From the NCBI GenBank assembly GCA_013215385.1, contig JABSOY010000015.1, positions 93,373 to 157,372 on the forward strand: 64,000 bases of DNA, given 5' to 3'. A program made the position numbers and the translations under genes. The notes beneath the pieces are model-generated. The model was not told the origin of the DNA and searched no databases. It was given only the letters and a program-made list of their open reading frames with translations. Numbering within the stretch: the first letter of the stretch is position 1; each line of letters begins with the position of its first letter. Shown here in pieces: positions 39,529 to 49,291 of the stretch. The stretch is from Colwellia sp. (GTDB taxonomy: Bacteria > Pseudomonadota > Gammaproteobacteria > Enterobacterales > Alteromonadaceae).

Positions 39529-40073
39529 TCAACGACCTATTACTTTATCTATTGATGTTGGTATGTGCTTGTTTTCCAAGTACCATTGCCGTATTTCATC
39601 GGCCGTAATTTTGTTTACAGGCTTTTTACAATACTTGAGTACTTCATAGCGATAACCCGCAGTTGTCTTGGGTTTTAGGTCATGATCTGATAAATAGGCT
39701 GTCATAGCTTCATTTAAGGTAATTGATGTATAAACATCCTTGGCTTGCTTTATTGCATTAACTTCATTTACAACAATACCAAGCTGTAATTGAGTTGAAA
39801 ACGTTTTAGTGACTGTACGGGCACTTTCAAGTGAAAGTACACAAGTATCCTAAACGCAGGGGTTCTGATTTTATTAGTTTTTTCTGACTCGGCCAACAGC
39901 TAAAAATATTTTACTACATGTAACTTTAAACCTGTTACTACAGAGTCCCTAATGGCATATCTGCTACTACGAGGTAGAACATTAACAATTACCTTATTGG
40001 TTAGCTTTACAGGTATAGCGTTCGTTTTATTGGTTGTTAAAGAGAAGATATTACTTAAGGCGAATGTTTGCAT
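39529..40073 (-). pseudogene. Truncated, frameshifted phage-type integrase (tyrosine recombinase)
   Basis: From an ATG at 40073 leftward the frame gives the arm-binding domain of P4/phage-type integrases: MQTFALSNIFSLTTNKTNAI, then RYAIRDSVVTGLKLHV. After at least two frameshifts (about 39910 and 39845) it continues RLGYLCTFT, LESARTVTKTF and the core-binding domain LNEAMTAYLSDHDLKPKTT, GYRYEVLKYCKKPVNKITAD. It stops at 39529, so the catalytic domain with R-HxxR-Y is absent. It lies 120 nt inside the right repeat of the tRNA-Pro island. Confidence 0.8.
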
Positions 40074-40135
40074 AATATAAGTGTTATTGCCTAACGGATG
40101 TATAACACATTAGCAGAAAAAACATAAAAACACAC

Positions 40136-40165
40136 ACTTGCATTGTAACGCGTTACAATGCAAGT
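40136..40165. repeat. Perfect 30-bp palindrome next to the island end
   Basis: ACTTGCATTGTAACG joined without a loop to its exact reverse complement. Lies between the integrase start and the degraded tRNA copy. Could be a recombinase/excisionase or repressor site of the island, or a cruciform-forming element. Confidence 0.8.
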
Positions 40166-40196
40166 TATTGATAGTAGTGGTGTTGTCTGTATTTGG

Positions 40197-40347
40197 CGGT
40201 CTAAGGGACGTGAGGTAGCAAGTTAAAATCTTGCTACTCTGACCATATTAAGTATCAAAAGATCCTGCTTTTTATGTCTGCAATAAACGCAAGATTCCAA
40301 TATAAGCATACATTTAACTTTGCCTAACGCATGGCTAACAGTATAAA
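40197..40347 (+). repeat. Right copy of the tRNA-Pro repeat (attR candidate), with degraded 3' half of the tRNA
   Basis: Matches 32436-32598: GGGACGTGAGGTAGCAAGTT, CTTGCTACTCTGACCA, TTAAGTATCAAAAG, TATGTCTGCAATAAA, CATACATTTAACTTTG. The T loop is changed (TTCGAAT to TTAAAAT) and the 5' half of the tRNA is missing, so this copy is not a functional tRNA. Confidence 0.82.
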
Positions 40348-40605
40348 TATATTAAAATGATTATCCTTTGTGTCATTTAAACACAGCTGGTTCATTTGAG
40401 GATAATCGCTTATGTATATGATGGAAGAAAAATTGTTAAACAGTTATATCTAGCCTAGATCGGAAATATTACCAGATAACTACCCTTGCATTGACTTGTA
40501 GAACTAATTGCCTGTTATACACAAATAAAAAACCAGTCTAAATATAAATTATGTAAAAATATATCATATGGATTGTGTCTAATTCGACTTGTATTAACTG
40601 CTAAT

Positions 40606-41870
40606 TTAAAACCGATAATGGAAATCCAACATTAATCGCCTACCATAACTTTGAATTGGTGACTGGCTTCCTCTATAGGGTTGTACCAAGTATATTTCCT
40701 CGTTCAATATATTACTTAACCCAAAATTTATTAACAGTTTATCTAATTGATATTGATAAAAGGCCTTAAAATCAAAACTATCGTCTAACTTTTTAGGTGT
40801 TCCACACACCCAGTTAGCATCATCAACACAAGCATATCTACCTGACATATACTGACCAACAATGTTGAATGATGAATATTTATTAAGTTGATAATGTAGA
40901 TCAGTTTTAAGCATATGATTTGGAATGCCTAAACTGCATTTCGATCCGATGTAACATTAAAAGCCGTAATATTATTCTGCTCTATGGTAAAGAACGAATA
41001 ACTGCTATTGAATAATAGTCTGTCTAATTGCCAATTAAGCTGCAATTCCATTCCCATACTACTGCTGGGTAAACTTTTCGTGTTGCAGTTGTAATTTCCA
41101 ATCATGGTAATCCAAATGTAAATTAAAGCTGGAGGGCTGAGAATTACTATTATTTTTTAATGATACTTGATAGCCGTTAAGTGCCCGTCAGGTGTTATTA
41201 CTGTAATTTCCATGCCCAATTGACATGGAAAGGCCGTAATTTAGCAATGAATTTCTAATTGAAATTTTTCCACCGCTTGAATAACTTACCGTGGTACTAT
41301 TTTCGCTTACAGAACTAAAATCGCCGGTAAAACTAATAGATTGTCCAACCTGGCTAGCAGCTAAACTTGTCACTCGAATAACAGCAAGTGCAGCTTGCCC
41401 ACCGTACTTAACGGAGCGAGAACCACGTATAATTTCTCCTCGAGAAATATTATCGACAGGATAACGGTTACCTAATACTAAAGAGCCAAATGCCAGTTCA
41501 TTTTGCTCTATACCGTCTACAATCAATAATATTATTCTTCCATGGCCCAAACACCACGAAAGGTCACAGAAAATGTACCTATGGTATCGGTATCGGTACC
41601 GAGCCAGAAACCTGCTTTAGCAGATCTTACAGATATCTAGCCGCAGATTGTCTTATAAAGTCTTTAGTTAACAAAGTCACTGTACTGGGTTGCTCTTAAA
41701 CTTGCTTTAAAATTTGATGATATCAACTTTTATATTCATTAATTCTTCAAGGGATAGTAATAAAAAATAATCTTGGCTTTGTGCAAAAGAAACAGAGGGG
41801 CAATAAGAAAATAATGATAAAGACAAAAAAACATCAACGACGCTATTTTTAGTTAATTTTTTTCAGTCAT
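40606..41870 (-). pseudogene. Broken TonB-dependent outer membrane receptor
   Basis: The pieces read in order on the minus strand. A relic signal peptide near 41870 is followed by LSLEELMNIKVDIISNFKA (about 41720) and LLTKDFIRQSAARYL. Then comes the plug (ILLIVDGIEQNE, YPVDNISRGEIIRGSRSVKY, about 41540-41390) and barrel pieces. The last piece (40606-40914) has FNIVGQYMSGRYACVDD and FGLSNILNEEI and ends DFHYRF with a terminal aromatic residue. Several frameshifts, stops and an internal deletion (about 420 codons remain against 650 or more) rule out function. Substrate unknown. Confidence 0.82.
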
Positions 41871-42251
41871 AGCAATTAATTAAAATATATTTATGTAGGT
41901 TGAGTGTAGCTATATTTTTGTTATTTAGGGCGAATTTATCATAACTTTGATTTATCGCTGAAGATGCCTACAAATTTAAGTTAGTTTTTTTTAAACATTG
42001 TGTTTATTCATTTGTATACATAATTGTTATACAAGGTTAATTAACAATTATGCAACGCAAGCTTTACCGATATATAACGGGTACCAAACTTTTGTGCTCT
42101 CTTTGTTGATCCTGATCAAGCTTTACTCTACTTCTTATTGATCTGAGCCATTTTTGCATATTTAATCTAGTTTCCTGCGATAAATATTTAAGTACCCATA
42201 AAGCTACAGCCCGCTTTTAACTTAATTACATCAACTATTATATGGATATTC
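41871..42251. other. Intergenic region upstream of the chemoreceptor
   Basis: 380 nt of AT-rich DNA with no gene. It presumably contains the chemoreceptor promoter; I looked for a sigma-28 type element and found no good match. Confidence 0.35.
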
Positions 42252-43790
42252 ATGAGTCATACATCAAATAATGAAAGAACCTTTTTAGCATCTGAGCAAT
42301 TAGTTTCAATTACAGATCTTAACGGTCGAATTACCTATGCAAACGATGAGTTTTGCGCAGTGGCGGGTTATAGCTTAGACGAATTAATCGACCAACATCA
42401 TAATATAGTCCGACATCCTAATATGCCAAAAGAGGCGTTTGCCGATCTCTGGCAAAAATTAAAACGTGGCGACTCATGGCGAGGTATGGTTAAAAATCGC
42501 TGTAAAAATGGAGACTTTTATTGGGTAGATGCTTATGTAACCCCGTTATATGAAAATGATGAAATAACAGGCTATCAATCAGTAAGAATATGCCCTTCAG
42601 ATGAGCAAAAGAGTAAAGCTCAAGATTTATATGATAAGTTAAATAACAATAATGCTAACCTAGACTTCAATGGTAATATTGGTTTAAAGCGCCTTATTAT
42701 GTTAATTGTCCTTGTCTTAGCGTTACTCGCTAATTGGATGGTCATTGACTCTTTGTTACCAAATATTGTTTTATTAGTCTGTATTGGTTCAATCTTTGCT
42801 ATTTTTTCAGAGGAGCTGATATTTTTCCCTTCTGCAGTGAAAGAAACAAAAAAATTGTTTGATAGCCCATCTCGAATAATTTACTTGGGAAAAGGACTAA
42901 TAAATACGATTGTTTACCCTATCGAGTTATATAAAGCTAGGATCAGAACAATACTAGGTCGCAGCCGTGATTCTGGCATGACGTTGATGAAAGTTGCTAC
43001 CGAATTAGAACAATTATCTAGTGAGATGCTTGAGGGAATACAAGAAGAAAATTCACATTTAGCGCAATTTGCAACGGCAATTACTGAGATGAGTGCCACG
43101 ATTAATGATGTTAGTACAAATACAACATTAACTCACGACAAGGTTGTTAGTATTCAAGATGAATGTAAGGTCAATATTAAAATTATTGATCAAAGCCAAC
43201 ACAAAATTAACGGCTTAGCTCATGACGTTGAAAATGCAGCGAGTAATGCCATTGATTTAGTGACAGATGTCGATAAAATTTCAACCATTATGTCTGAGAT
43301 TCAAGGTATTGCCGATCAAACAAATTTGTTAGCGTTAAATGCAGCTATTGAAGCTGCAAGGGCTGGAGAGCAAGGACGTGGCTTTGCTGTCGTCGCTGAT
43401 GAGGTTAGAACATTAGCAAGTAGAACTCAAGGCGCTGCGGTGCAAATTCAGACTTCAGTTCATGAGCTACAAACTACTTTAAAGCAATGGCGCGAAGTGA
43501 TGCTTGCTAGTAAAGTAAATGCCGAGGAATGTTCAGAAGATACCATCAAAATTAAACAAGCGATGAACAATATTATCATTAATGTTAATGATGTCAGTGA
43601 TATGACCGCGCAAATAGCAACAGCAGCAGAAGAGCAAAGTGTCGTTGCCAATGAAATAAATCGCAGTGTTATTACCATTGATAGCATTTCTACCAACAAT
43701 GCGGAGCTCGCCCAGAAGGTTAATTCTAATGGTATAGCAGTTAATAAAAATGCAGAAATAATCGCTAATTTGAGCACTACATTCAAATAA
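42252..43790 (+). CDS. Methyl-accepting chemotaxis protein with N-terminal PAS domain (Aer-like)
   Basis: 512 residues. A PAS domain at 10-120 ([40 protein letters not shown]) resembles the Aer redox/oxygen sensor. Two membrane helices lie at about 145-190, then a cytoplasmic signalling region with the highly conserved hairpin [20 protein letters not shown] and [17 protein letters not shown] (about 355-395). It would pass a signal to CheA/CheW. Chromosomal in character, and the last ordinary gene before the cassette-like region. Confidence 0.93.
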   Translation: MSHTSNNERTFLASEQLVSITDLNGRITYANDEFCAVAGYSLDELIDQHHNIVRHPNMPKEAFADLWQKLKRGDSWRGMVKNRCKNGDFYWVDAYVTPLYENDEITGYQSVRICPSDEQKSKAQDLYDKLNNNNANLDFNGNIGLKRLIMLIVLVLALLANWMVIDSLLPNIVLLVCIGSIFAIFSEELIFFPSAVKETKKLFDSPSRIIYLGKGLINTIVYPIELYKARIRTILGRSRDSGMTLMKVATELEQLSSEMLEGIQEENSHLAQFATAITEMSATINDVSTNTTLTHDKVVSIQDECKVNIKIIDQSQHKINGLAHDVENAASNAIDLVTDVDKISTIMSEIQGIADQTNLLALNAAIEAARAGEQGRGFAVVADEVRTLASRTQGAAVQIQTSVHELQTTLKQWREVMLASKVNAEECSEDTIKIKQAMNNIIINVNDVSDMTAQIATAAEEQSVVANEINRSVITIDSISTNNAELAQKVNSNGIAVNKNAEIIANLSTTFK

Positions 43791-43915
43791 TGTAAAGCTT
43801 TTTCGCTCTGAATTTAGTGAGGTTCTTTGTTCTTAGGTGAGGAAAAATCACCTTAACAACGGAGATGACAGTGGTTGAAACACCAGAATAAACTAAGCTG
43901 TGAATGATTTTTAAT

Positions 43916-43957
43916 GTTAAAGAGTGGAAAATTCTAACACTAGTTTTACTCTTTAAC
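43916..43957. terminator. Inverted repeat between the chemoreceptor and the HD gene
   Basis: GTTAAAGAGT (43916-43925) and ACTCTTTAAC (43948-43957), perfect 10 bp, 22-nt loop, between convergent genes. Confidence 0.5.
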
Positions 43958-43974
43958 GCTTTATTATTTAACAA

Positions 43975-44568
43975 TTATTCATCCCTTAGCCAACCTTGTT
44001 TAACTGCAAAGTCAATTTGCTTGCAAACATATAACCACAACTGCGGAGCTAAATCGTCAAGGTACTTATTACGTTCAAGAACTTGCGACTTTGCTATGTT
44101 ATGTCTAGCCCAACTGCCCCCTTTATTTCTCATGTTTTGTAATAATGGTAAAAGACGATCCATGGCTTTAGCAAACCTAGCATCTATGGTTTCAGCACTT
44201 TCAAACTCTAGCCATAATTGTTGAAATGTTTGATACTGCTCTGCTGGCAACAAACCAAATATTCGGTGCGCTGCAGCAAGCTCTTTGTCTTCTTGCTCAG
44301 CAAGGTCGGTAGCATCTGAAAAGGCGAACATATCCCCTGCGTCAATTTCGACAATGTCATGGATAAGTAACATACTCATCACACGTGAAACATTGACTTT
44401 TTCTACTGCATATTGATGCAGTATTTGCGCGGTTAATGAAATATGCCAGCTATGCTCTGCACTATTCTCAAATCTATTTTTATCTGACTTGACAAGTGCC
44501 TGGCGATACACGCCTTTAAGCTTATCTAATTCAATAATAAAATCTAATTGTTTAGTTAAATCATCCAT
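43975..44568 (-). CDS. HD-domain phosphohydrolase (HDDC2/YfbR-like)
   Basis: 197 residues from the ATG at 44568 (GGGAAAA upstream). NSAEHSWHISLTAQIL gives the first metal His, LLIHDIVEIDAGDMFAF the HD pair, and the C-terminal part is helical. Relatives are 5'-deoxynucleotidases and related nucleotide phosphatases. It converges on the chemoreceptor. I see no clean attC beside it, so it may be either chromosomal or an old cassette. Confidence 0.82.
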   Translation of the reverse strand: MDDLTKQLDFIIELDKLKGVYRQALVKSDKNRFENSAEHSWHISLTAQILHQYAVEKVNVSRVMSMLLIHDIVEIDAGDMFAFSDATDLAEQEDKELAAAHRIFGLLPAEQYQTFQQLWLEFESAETIDARFAKAMDRLLPLLQNMRNKGGSWARHNIAKSQVLERNKYLDDLAPQLWLYVCKQIDFAVKQGWLRDE

Positions 44569-44688
44569 TATTTTTCCCAAATGATAATTAGTTAAAATGT
44601 GTAGTTGTTAGCAACTAAGCACGCTTTACCTATTAACTTCTCAAGGTTTAATTATCAGTGATGACGTTATAACGCCTTTTCCTGTATT

Positions 44689-45147
44689 TTATGATTTAAT
44701 CATATACAAGCAATTATCTAATGGCATGTCTTCTGGATAATTAACACAGGTGAAGCCAAATTTTTCATAAGCTTTTATCGCACTATGGTTATGAGTTAAG
44801 ACAAACAACGAACATGCTTCCACCGCTAACTTATTAAGGCCTAACTTACATATCTGACGCATAAGTTCTAATGCTATACCTTTACCTCGATATTTAGGAT
44901 TTACCAGCAGCCTACCCAAGTGGCATTTACCCAATCTTTGATAATACTGACCAAAAGCTAAAAATTCAGCCTCATTTGATACAAGTACAAATGAATTTAA
45001 TGTGCCAAGTTTTAGATCGTCAATAAACGAAGCTAAGTCAAATGGATATCTGAAATTAGGCCCAGACCAGTTTTCAAGCTCTTGTGCATTGGCAAACCAT
45101 CCCATCATTTCGATTAAATGGCTTTCTAGAGGTTCAATTAGTTGCAT
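44689..45147 (-). CDS. GNAT acetyltransferase
   Basis: 152 residues. The acetyl-CoA loop is visible as GRLLVNPKYRGKGIALELMR (R/Q-x-x-G-x-G/A), followed by VLTHNHSAIKAYEKFGF. Substrate not predictable. Ribosome site GGTAG. First of five GNAT proteins or remnants in the cassette-like region. Confidence 0.85.
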   Translation of the reverse strand: MQLIEPLESHLIEMMGWFANAQELENWSGPNFRYPFDLASFIDDLKLGTLNSFVLVSNEAEFLAFGQYYQRLGKCHLGRLLVNPKYRGKGIALELMRQICKLGLNKLAVEACSLFVLTHNHSAIKAYEKFGFTCVNYPEDMPLDNCLYMIKS

Positions 45148-45328
45148 GTTATTCTACCGCCTCAATCAAGGGCTATAATGTTGAGGAAAGAAATAATAAA
45201 CCCCACGTGTTCCGATTGACAGGTTTTTTATGTCGTTGCAAATTTTGTTTTCAAAAATTAATAGCCCCTTACGTTTACTAACAACAGTTCAATTATAGTG
45301 AAGCTCAACCATTAAATTAAAAGTAGCG

Positions 45329-45844
45329 TTATAGGTTTTCTGTACTGAACTCATATAAATCATTTTGTGCATCGTATAGCTCTATTGTTTCTTTCAGAGT
45401 AAAACCTACTTTATTCAACAGTTTTTTCGAGCTTAAGTTATTAGTTAACGTAATGGCCAAAATAGTATTTAAAGAATGCTTAATAATTTCTACTTTAAGG
45501 ACAGACTTTACGGCCTCAGTTGCATAACCCCTGCCCCAGAACTCAGGTAAAAAAACATATCCTAAGTCAGGATAATCCAGTTCATCTCTTTTCAATAAAC
45601 CGCATATACCAATTGGAACACCAGTACTTTTTAGTAAAACTAAACTAAGACCAAACCCGTAAACTTTATAACTAGCGAACGGTCCGGTTTCGAGGTAATT
45701 AATGGCATCTAAATTAGTTCGTACTTTCTTATCAGCGATATATCGAATGAAATATTCATCATTTAACAAACGAACGATAAAAGCTGCATCATTAAGATTA
45801 AGTTGTCTGATCGTTAAACGCTCGGTTTCACATACTATTTTCAT
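45329..45844 (-). CDS. GNAT acetyltransferase, RimJ/RimL type
   Basis: 171 residues. The start ETERLTIRQLNLNDAAFIVR, the LGYVFLPEFWGRGYATEAVK core and NLSSKKLLNKVGFTLKETI ending are those of the RimJ/RimL (acetyltransferase_3) subfamily, which acetylates protein N-termini or small molecules. Target unknown. No strong ribosome site (TAGTTTGCA before ATG). Confidence 0.87.
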   Translation of the reverse strand: MKIVCETERLTIRQLNLNDAAFIVRLLNDEYFIRYIADKKVRTNLDAINYLETGPFASYKVYGFGLSLVLLKSTGVPIGICGLLKRDELDYPDLGYVFLPEFWGRGYATEAVKSVLKVEIIKHSLNTILAITLTNNLSSKKLLNKVGFTLKETIELYDAQNDLYEFSTENL

Positions 45845-45924
45845 TGCAAACTAATCTTTACTCAAAACTTATAGCACTAGTTATTGAAAGCTAGCTGCGA
45901 TTCCTGCTTTATTATCTGTCTTTA

Positions 45925-46052
45925 GCCGTTAATGTTGTTCAGTAACGGCAATAGTTGCTCTGCTTCAGATCGTTATAATGATGAAAACATCGAACGACAA
46001 CTGTCTCGAAAAAGTTTAAAGCATCTATATATATTTTTGCTGTTATTGTTAG
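45925..46052 (-). repeat. Degenerate attC-like site
   Basis: The order AACGGCAATAGTTGCTC ... GACAACTGTC ... TATTGTTAGG follows that of the clean sites at 60-64 kb, but the core boxes are poor. It lies at the 3' end of the gene that starts at 46504, where an attC is expected. Confidence 0.4.
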
Positions 46053-46504
46053 GTCGTCGGATCAATCGACATGGCTAATTTTTCAATACCATGTGATGGC
46101 GTCCATCTTTTAAATTCAACGAAACCATGTTTTTTGTATAAATTTATTGCTGGTATATTTACCAGAGCAGTTTCTACAACTGCTCTGGTAAAATTAATAA
46201 TGTTTAGAACATAACTGATTAATTTATTTGCGATACCTTGTCTAAAATAATTTGGGTCGACAGTTAAGCTATTAATTTCTAGTTGTTTATCTTTGATAAC
46301 AATTTCAATAACTGCCGCAAGATGTTTATTTTCAATGAAGCCATAAAATTGTGTTTCTGCACTCTCTATATTTTTAGCACTTCGCAATAGCGGAGGAAAT
46401 TCAACAGTCCCGATAAGCTGAGCTTCAATTTTATAAGAATTTTGAAAAACAGTGTAAATCTGCTTTGCAATTTCTCCGTTGGAATTATCGAGTTCTGTTA
46501 TCAT
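46049..46504 (-). CDS. GNAT acetyltransferase
   Basis: 151 residues from the ATG at 46504; the frame continues to a TTG at 46537 inside an attC-like sequence, so the internal ATG is preferred. The core reads SLTVDPNYFRQGIANKLISY (Q/R-x-x-G-x-A loop) and INLYKKHGFVEFKR. Substrate unknown. Flanked on both sides by attC-like sequences, so it is a probable gene cassette. Confidence 0.8.
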   Translation of the reverse strand: MITELDNSNGEIAKQIYTVFQNSYKIEAQLIGTVEFPPLLRSAKNIESAETQFYGFIENKHLAAVIEIVIKDKQLEINSLTVDPNYFRQGIANKLISYVLNIINFTRAVVETALVNIPAINLYKKHGFVEFKRWTPSHGIEKLAMSIDPTT

Positions 46505-46535
46505 GCTACGCCTAGCTGCAAAAATTAGATTCTTC

Positions 46536-46630
46536 AATTACGCCTACTAATTGACGTAACATTATTGGCGAATCTGTTGCTGAACGATAGTAAGCAACAG
46601 TTTATAGCCGTGCAAATTGCTTGTTATTAG
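46536..46630 (-). repeat. attC-like site
   Basis: Starts TTACGCC and ends GCTTGTTATTAG on the plus strand with an internal CTGTTGCT/AGCAACAG inverted repeat, the layout of the cassette recombination sites further right. Confidence 0.6.
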
Positions 46631-46633
46631 AAT

Positions 46634-47044
46634 TTAGCCAGGGTATGTTTCAAAGGTATCTGCTGACTGTCCTTCGTCAAACCAACAAGGGCGTTCATCC
46701 CAGAAAATATTTGCTGATGGTCTTATAACAGGATCACCCGATATATAACCTGCGGGCACAATTAAAAAAGCCCCATCTCTACTAATATAAGGAACTTGAG
46801 ATCCACATTCAGTACAAAAACAATTACTGAATCTTTCAGCTTCAGGTAAATCAAATCTCTTGATCAAGCTCTTGCCAGAGTTCCATACAATCTTATCTGG
46901 CGTAGTGAACAACAATGAAGCAAAAGCAGAACCAGTTTTCTTCTGGCACCGATCACAATAACATTGATAAAACTTTTTAAAGGGGCCTTCTACGGTACTA
47001 GAAACTTTACCGCATAAACAACTGCCACTAATTTTGTTTTCCAT
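46634..47044 (-). CDS. GFA (glutathione-dependent formaldehyde-activating-like) family protein
   Basis: 136 residues of the GFA/CENP-V zinc fold: SGSCLCGKV, YCDRCQKKTGSAFASL and FCTECGSQVPYIS provide the Cys ligands of two zinc sites. Despite the family name, formaldehyde activation is proven for few members, and the substrate here is unknown. One of two GFA proteins in the region (see 49776-50195). Its 3' end abuts an attC-like site. Confidence 0.88.
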   Translation of the reverse strand: MENKISGSCLCGKVSSTVEGPFKKFYQCYCDRCQKKTGSAFASLLFTTPDKIVWNSGKSLIKRFDLPEAERFSNCFCTECGSQVPYISRDGAFLIVPAGYISGDPVIRPSANIFWDERPCWFDEGQSADTFETYPG

Positions 47045-47277
47045 AATTTAATTAACTCTCAGGTATTAAAGATATATACATTAAGCGACGTTAATCGATA
47101 AATAATAGCGGACTAAAATTTACGAGCTATAACGCGCAACAATTATTATTCGTTGATTTGAGTAACGTATTTCAAGTATCTATTACCCAAAGCTATTTAT
47201 TAATTTCTTATGCCGATGACGAAATAATACTTTAATAAAATACTACACATTTTATTAAAAATTATCGGCTGATAAGT

Positions 47278-47318
47278 TAATCCCTCACGGATAATTGTAC
47301 CAGTTCCGTGAGGGATTA
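47278..47318. repeat. Perfect 14-bp inverted repeat
   Basis: TAATCCCTCACGGA and TCCGTGAGGGATTA around 13 nt. It follows the SRPBCC remnant on the minus strand and may be its old terminator; no T-run. Confidence 0.6.
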
Positions 47319-47337
47319 TGCTCCTTTCATGACGCCA

Positions 47338-47617
47338 TTACCTGATAAAAGCCATTGTAGATTGTTCAATAAAACGTTTATCGATATCATCTGCAATTAT
47401 GGTTAACGCTGAAACACTTATCGGAATGATCCCAAACAGCAGTAACCAACTTCGAGTTATTGGCACAGCCAATTTTATGGTTCTAAAATTTGTGTGCTGA
47501 ATTGGAAAGAGAGGACATATTCAAGATTGGAAATAGCTCTTCATTAATTCCTTCTGCTGATGTCAGCCACTTCCATATATTATCAGCACTCTCTTTTAAC
47601 TCGGATTCAAATTTCAA
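47338..47617 (-). pseudogene. Remnant of an SRPBCC-family protein
   Basis: Two frames joined by a shift near 47480: LKFESELKESADNIWKWLTS, AEGINEELFPILNMS, then TIKLAVPITRSWLLLFGIIP, DDIDKRFIEQSTMAFIR. This is the N-terminal pattern of a SRPBCC (polyketide-cyclase-like) family with a LGRSWLLLFGLIP-type core. Both ends are missing. Assignment from pattern memory. Confidence 0.55.
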
Positions 47618-47699
47618 CTACATATTAGTTTATACACAAAGCTAATTTCTCTTTGGTTTACATGCAAAGCTAAGCATAGCCAACTGTAATTTATCTATT

Positions 47700-48071
47700 T
47701 TACCTTATACTTGGTTGAACAGATGCTCTCTTTGTAAATAAAATTGCAATTACAGCTGGATAAACAAGCCAAAAACCTGATGCTGGCATTAAAATTACAC
47801 CTAATGTCGTTAAGACAAAAAGCGATACGCCAATTGACATAGGTATTTCTAAAGTGTCGTGTTTTTCGATAACCGCGATCAGAAGACTGGTTATAAATAA
47901 AAGAAAACCAAAAAGTAAAAACCACGCTGCAGCAGCCGTTCTTTCAGACGTTACTGAGCCAATAAAGCCTTGTGTTATCATTTCCATATAGATATTACCG
48001 AATAACATCACGGCGACAACAGTATGTCCTGCTGAGACAAATATTAACCATTTACTGATCCATGTTTTCAT
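47700..48071 (-). CDS. Four-helix membrane protein (DUF6463-like)
   Basis: 123 residues from the ATG at 48071 (GGAG 5 nt upstream). Four hydrophobic helices: WLIFVSAGHTVVAVMLFG, AWFLLFGFLLFITSLLI, MSIGVSLFVLTTLGVILMP and FWLVYPAVIAILF. The arrangement fits the small DUF6463 family. Function unknown. Inner membrane. Confidence 0.65.
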   Translation of the reverse strand: MKTWISKWLIFVSAGHTVVAVMLFGNIYMEMITQGFIGSVTSERTAAAAWFLLFGFLLFITSLLIAVIEKHDTLEIPMSIGVSLFVLTTLGVILMPASGFWLVYPAVIAILFTKRASVQPSIR

Positions 48072-48092
48072 ATGTTCTCCATTTGTTGACAT

Positions 48093-48380
48093 CGCTACTA
48101 CAAATTTATATATAAAAAATCATATTTAAGCGCTATAAAATTGATTTAAAAATGCCATCGTATGATGAATTACTCTGCTCTGCCATCTCTTTATGTGGAA
48201 ATGACGACAATTTTCTAAAATTATCTTTTTAGATTTACCCGAGCACTTACTCGTAATAAGCATTTTTCTGTGTGCCGGTCGAATTGGACCATTTTATGAA
48301 CAGACTTTGAGTAAATAAACTGAGCATTAACTTTAAGCCATTGATGTTTTGGATTAAACAATAATGATTGCTTTTCTTGG
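48093..48380. other. Gap between cassette-type genes
   Basis: A minus-strand frame 48221-48415 encodes a basic 64-residue stretch (RFNQEKQSLLFNPKHQWLKV part) that overlaps the YciI gene in another frame; it has no ribosome site. It could be the tail of a lost gene. Not called. Confidence 0.3.
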
Positions 48381-48683
48381 TTAAAGCGTAAAACTGTGTG
48401 GAGATAGGCCTGCACCTAAAACAATTGACCATGACCTAACTTGCCAATTTTCTACTAAACCATTTAATACATAAGGATCTTGCTTGGCAAAGTTTTCAGC
48501 AACCTGTGAAGAATTACCTTGAAAAAGTAAAAGAGCCTGATCACATGGCTCTGTTAACGGACCACCTAAAACTAACTCGCCACGGTCAACAGCAGATAAA
48601 GCTAATTTAAGGTGAACATCACGGAATGCTTCTCTTCGCATCATATAATCAGGCACTAGCTTATAGGTTAGTAAAAAATACAT
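48381..48683 (-). CDS. YciI family protein
   Basis: 100 residues of the YCII fold: YFLLTYKLVPDYMMRREAFR, HLKLALSAVDRGELVLGGPL and FAKQDPYVLNGLVENWQVR, where the conserved His-Asp pair of the dehydratase-like family would act. Normal length. The role of YciI proteins is mostly undefined. The ribosome site (GGAG) is 12 nt from the ATG. Confidence 0.88.
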   Translation of the reverse strand: MYFLLTYKLVPDYMMRREAFRDVHLKLALSAVDRGELVLGGPLTEPCDQALLLFQGNSSQVAENFAKQDPYVLNGLVENWQVRSWSIVLGAGLSPHSFTL

Positions 48684-48795
48684 CTGCTGATTTATCTCCT
48701 TTGAAAAAAGTGAAATACCAGCGTTTATAAAAATGAGAATAAACCTAGGGATGGTTATGCATCCGACTGAGTAATCTACTGTGCTAACTATAACG

Positions 48796-49176
48796 TTACT
48801 TTTTACTCATGGTAGCTATTGAATCAAAGTCATCTAAATCTACTTCAATTTCCCGATCCCTTAGGAAGTTAATAATTTTTTTAGGATAGAGAAAATAACC
48901 CTTGTAACGACAAGTTTTGCTATGCAATAAATTAAACGTCATTAATGCTGCATATGTTAAATAAATAAACGGAAGAGAGCCTAAAATACTAAATTTTATG
49001 ATATAAAAACTCAAATATATAAACACAATAATTAAACAAAACGAAATAAACTTATGCTTTTTATATTTTGGGTATTGATGAAATTGAAAGAAATCAAGTC
49101 TGTTCATGTACCAGTTGCCAGTTTTGGAGCCTGATTCATTTAAGTATCTATTTTCTCTGAATTGTTTGTTAGACAT
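48796..49176 (-). CDS. Two-helix membrane protein of unknown function
   Basis: 126 residues: a basic N-terminus with NESGSKTGNWYMNRLDFFQF, two membrane helices (about 48-90), then a basic/acidic tail. Ribosome site AAGGTCA. Family not recognised. Confidence 0.6.
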   Translation of the reverse strand: MSNKQFRENRYLNESGSKTGNWYMNRLDFFQFHQYPKYKKHKFISFCLIIVFIYLSFYIIKFSILGSLPFIYLTYAALMTFNLLHSKTCRYKGYFLYPKKIINFLRDREIEVDLDDFDSIATMSKK

Positions 49177-49291
49177 AACTGACCTTAGCTAAAAATTACC
49201 CCTTATAGAGAGTAAATGATAAACCACTTTTCAATAATATATTTATAACGACGTAAAAAATATCTGTTACCTCTATTCGTTAGTACTGTTT

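Noticed and set aside
47080-47168. Another possible degenerate attC
   Set aside because: Only the AATAATAG...GGACTAAAAT centre resembles the clean sites; the end boxes are not convincing.
48221-48415. 64-codon minus-strand frame overlapping the YciI gene
   Set aside because: Its start lies inside the YciI gene in another frame and it has no ribosome site; may be the tail of a lost gene.
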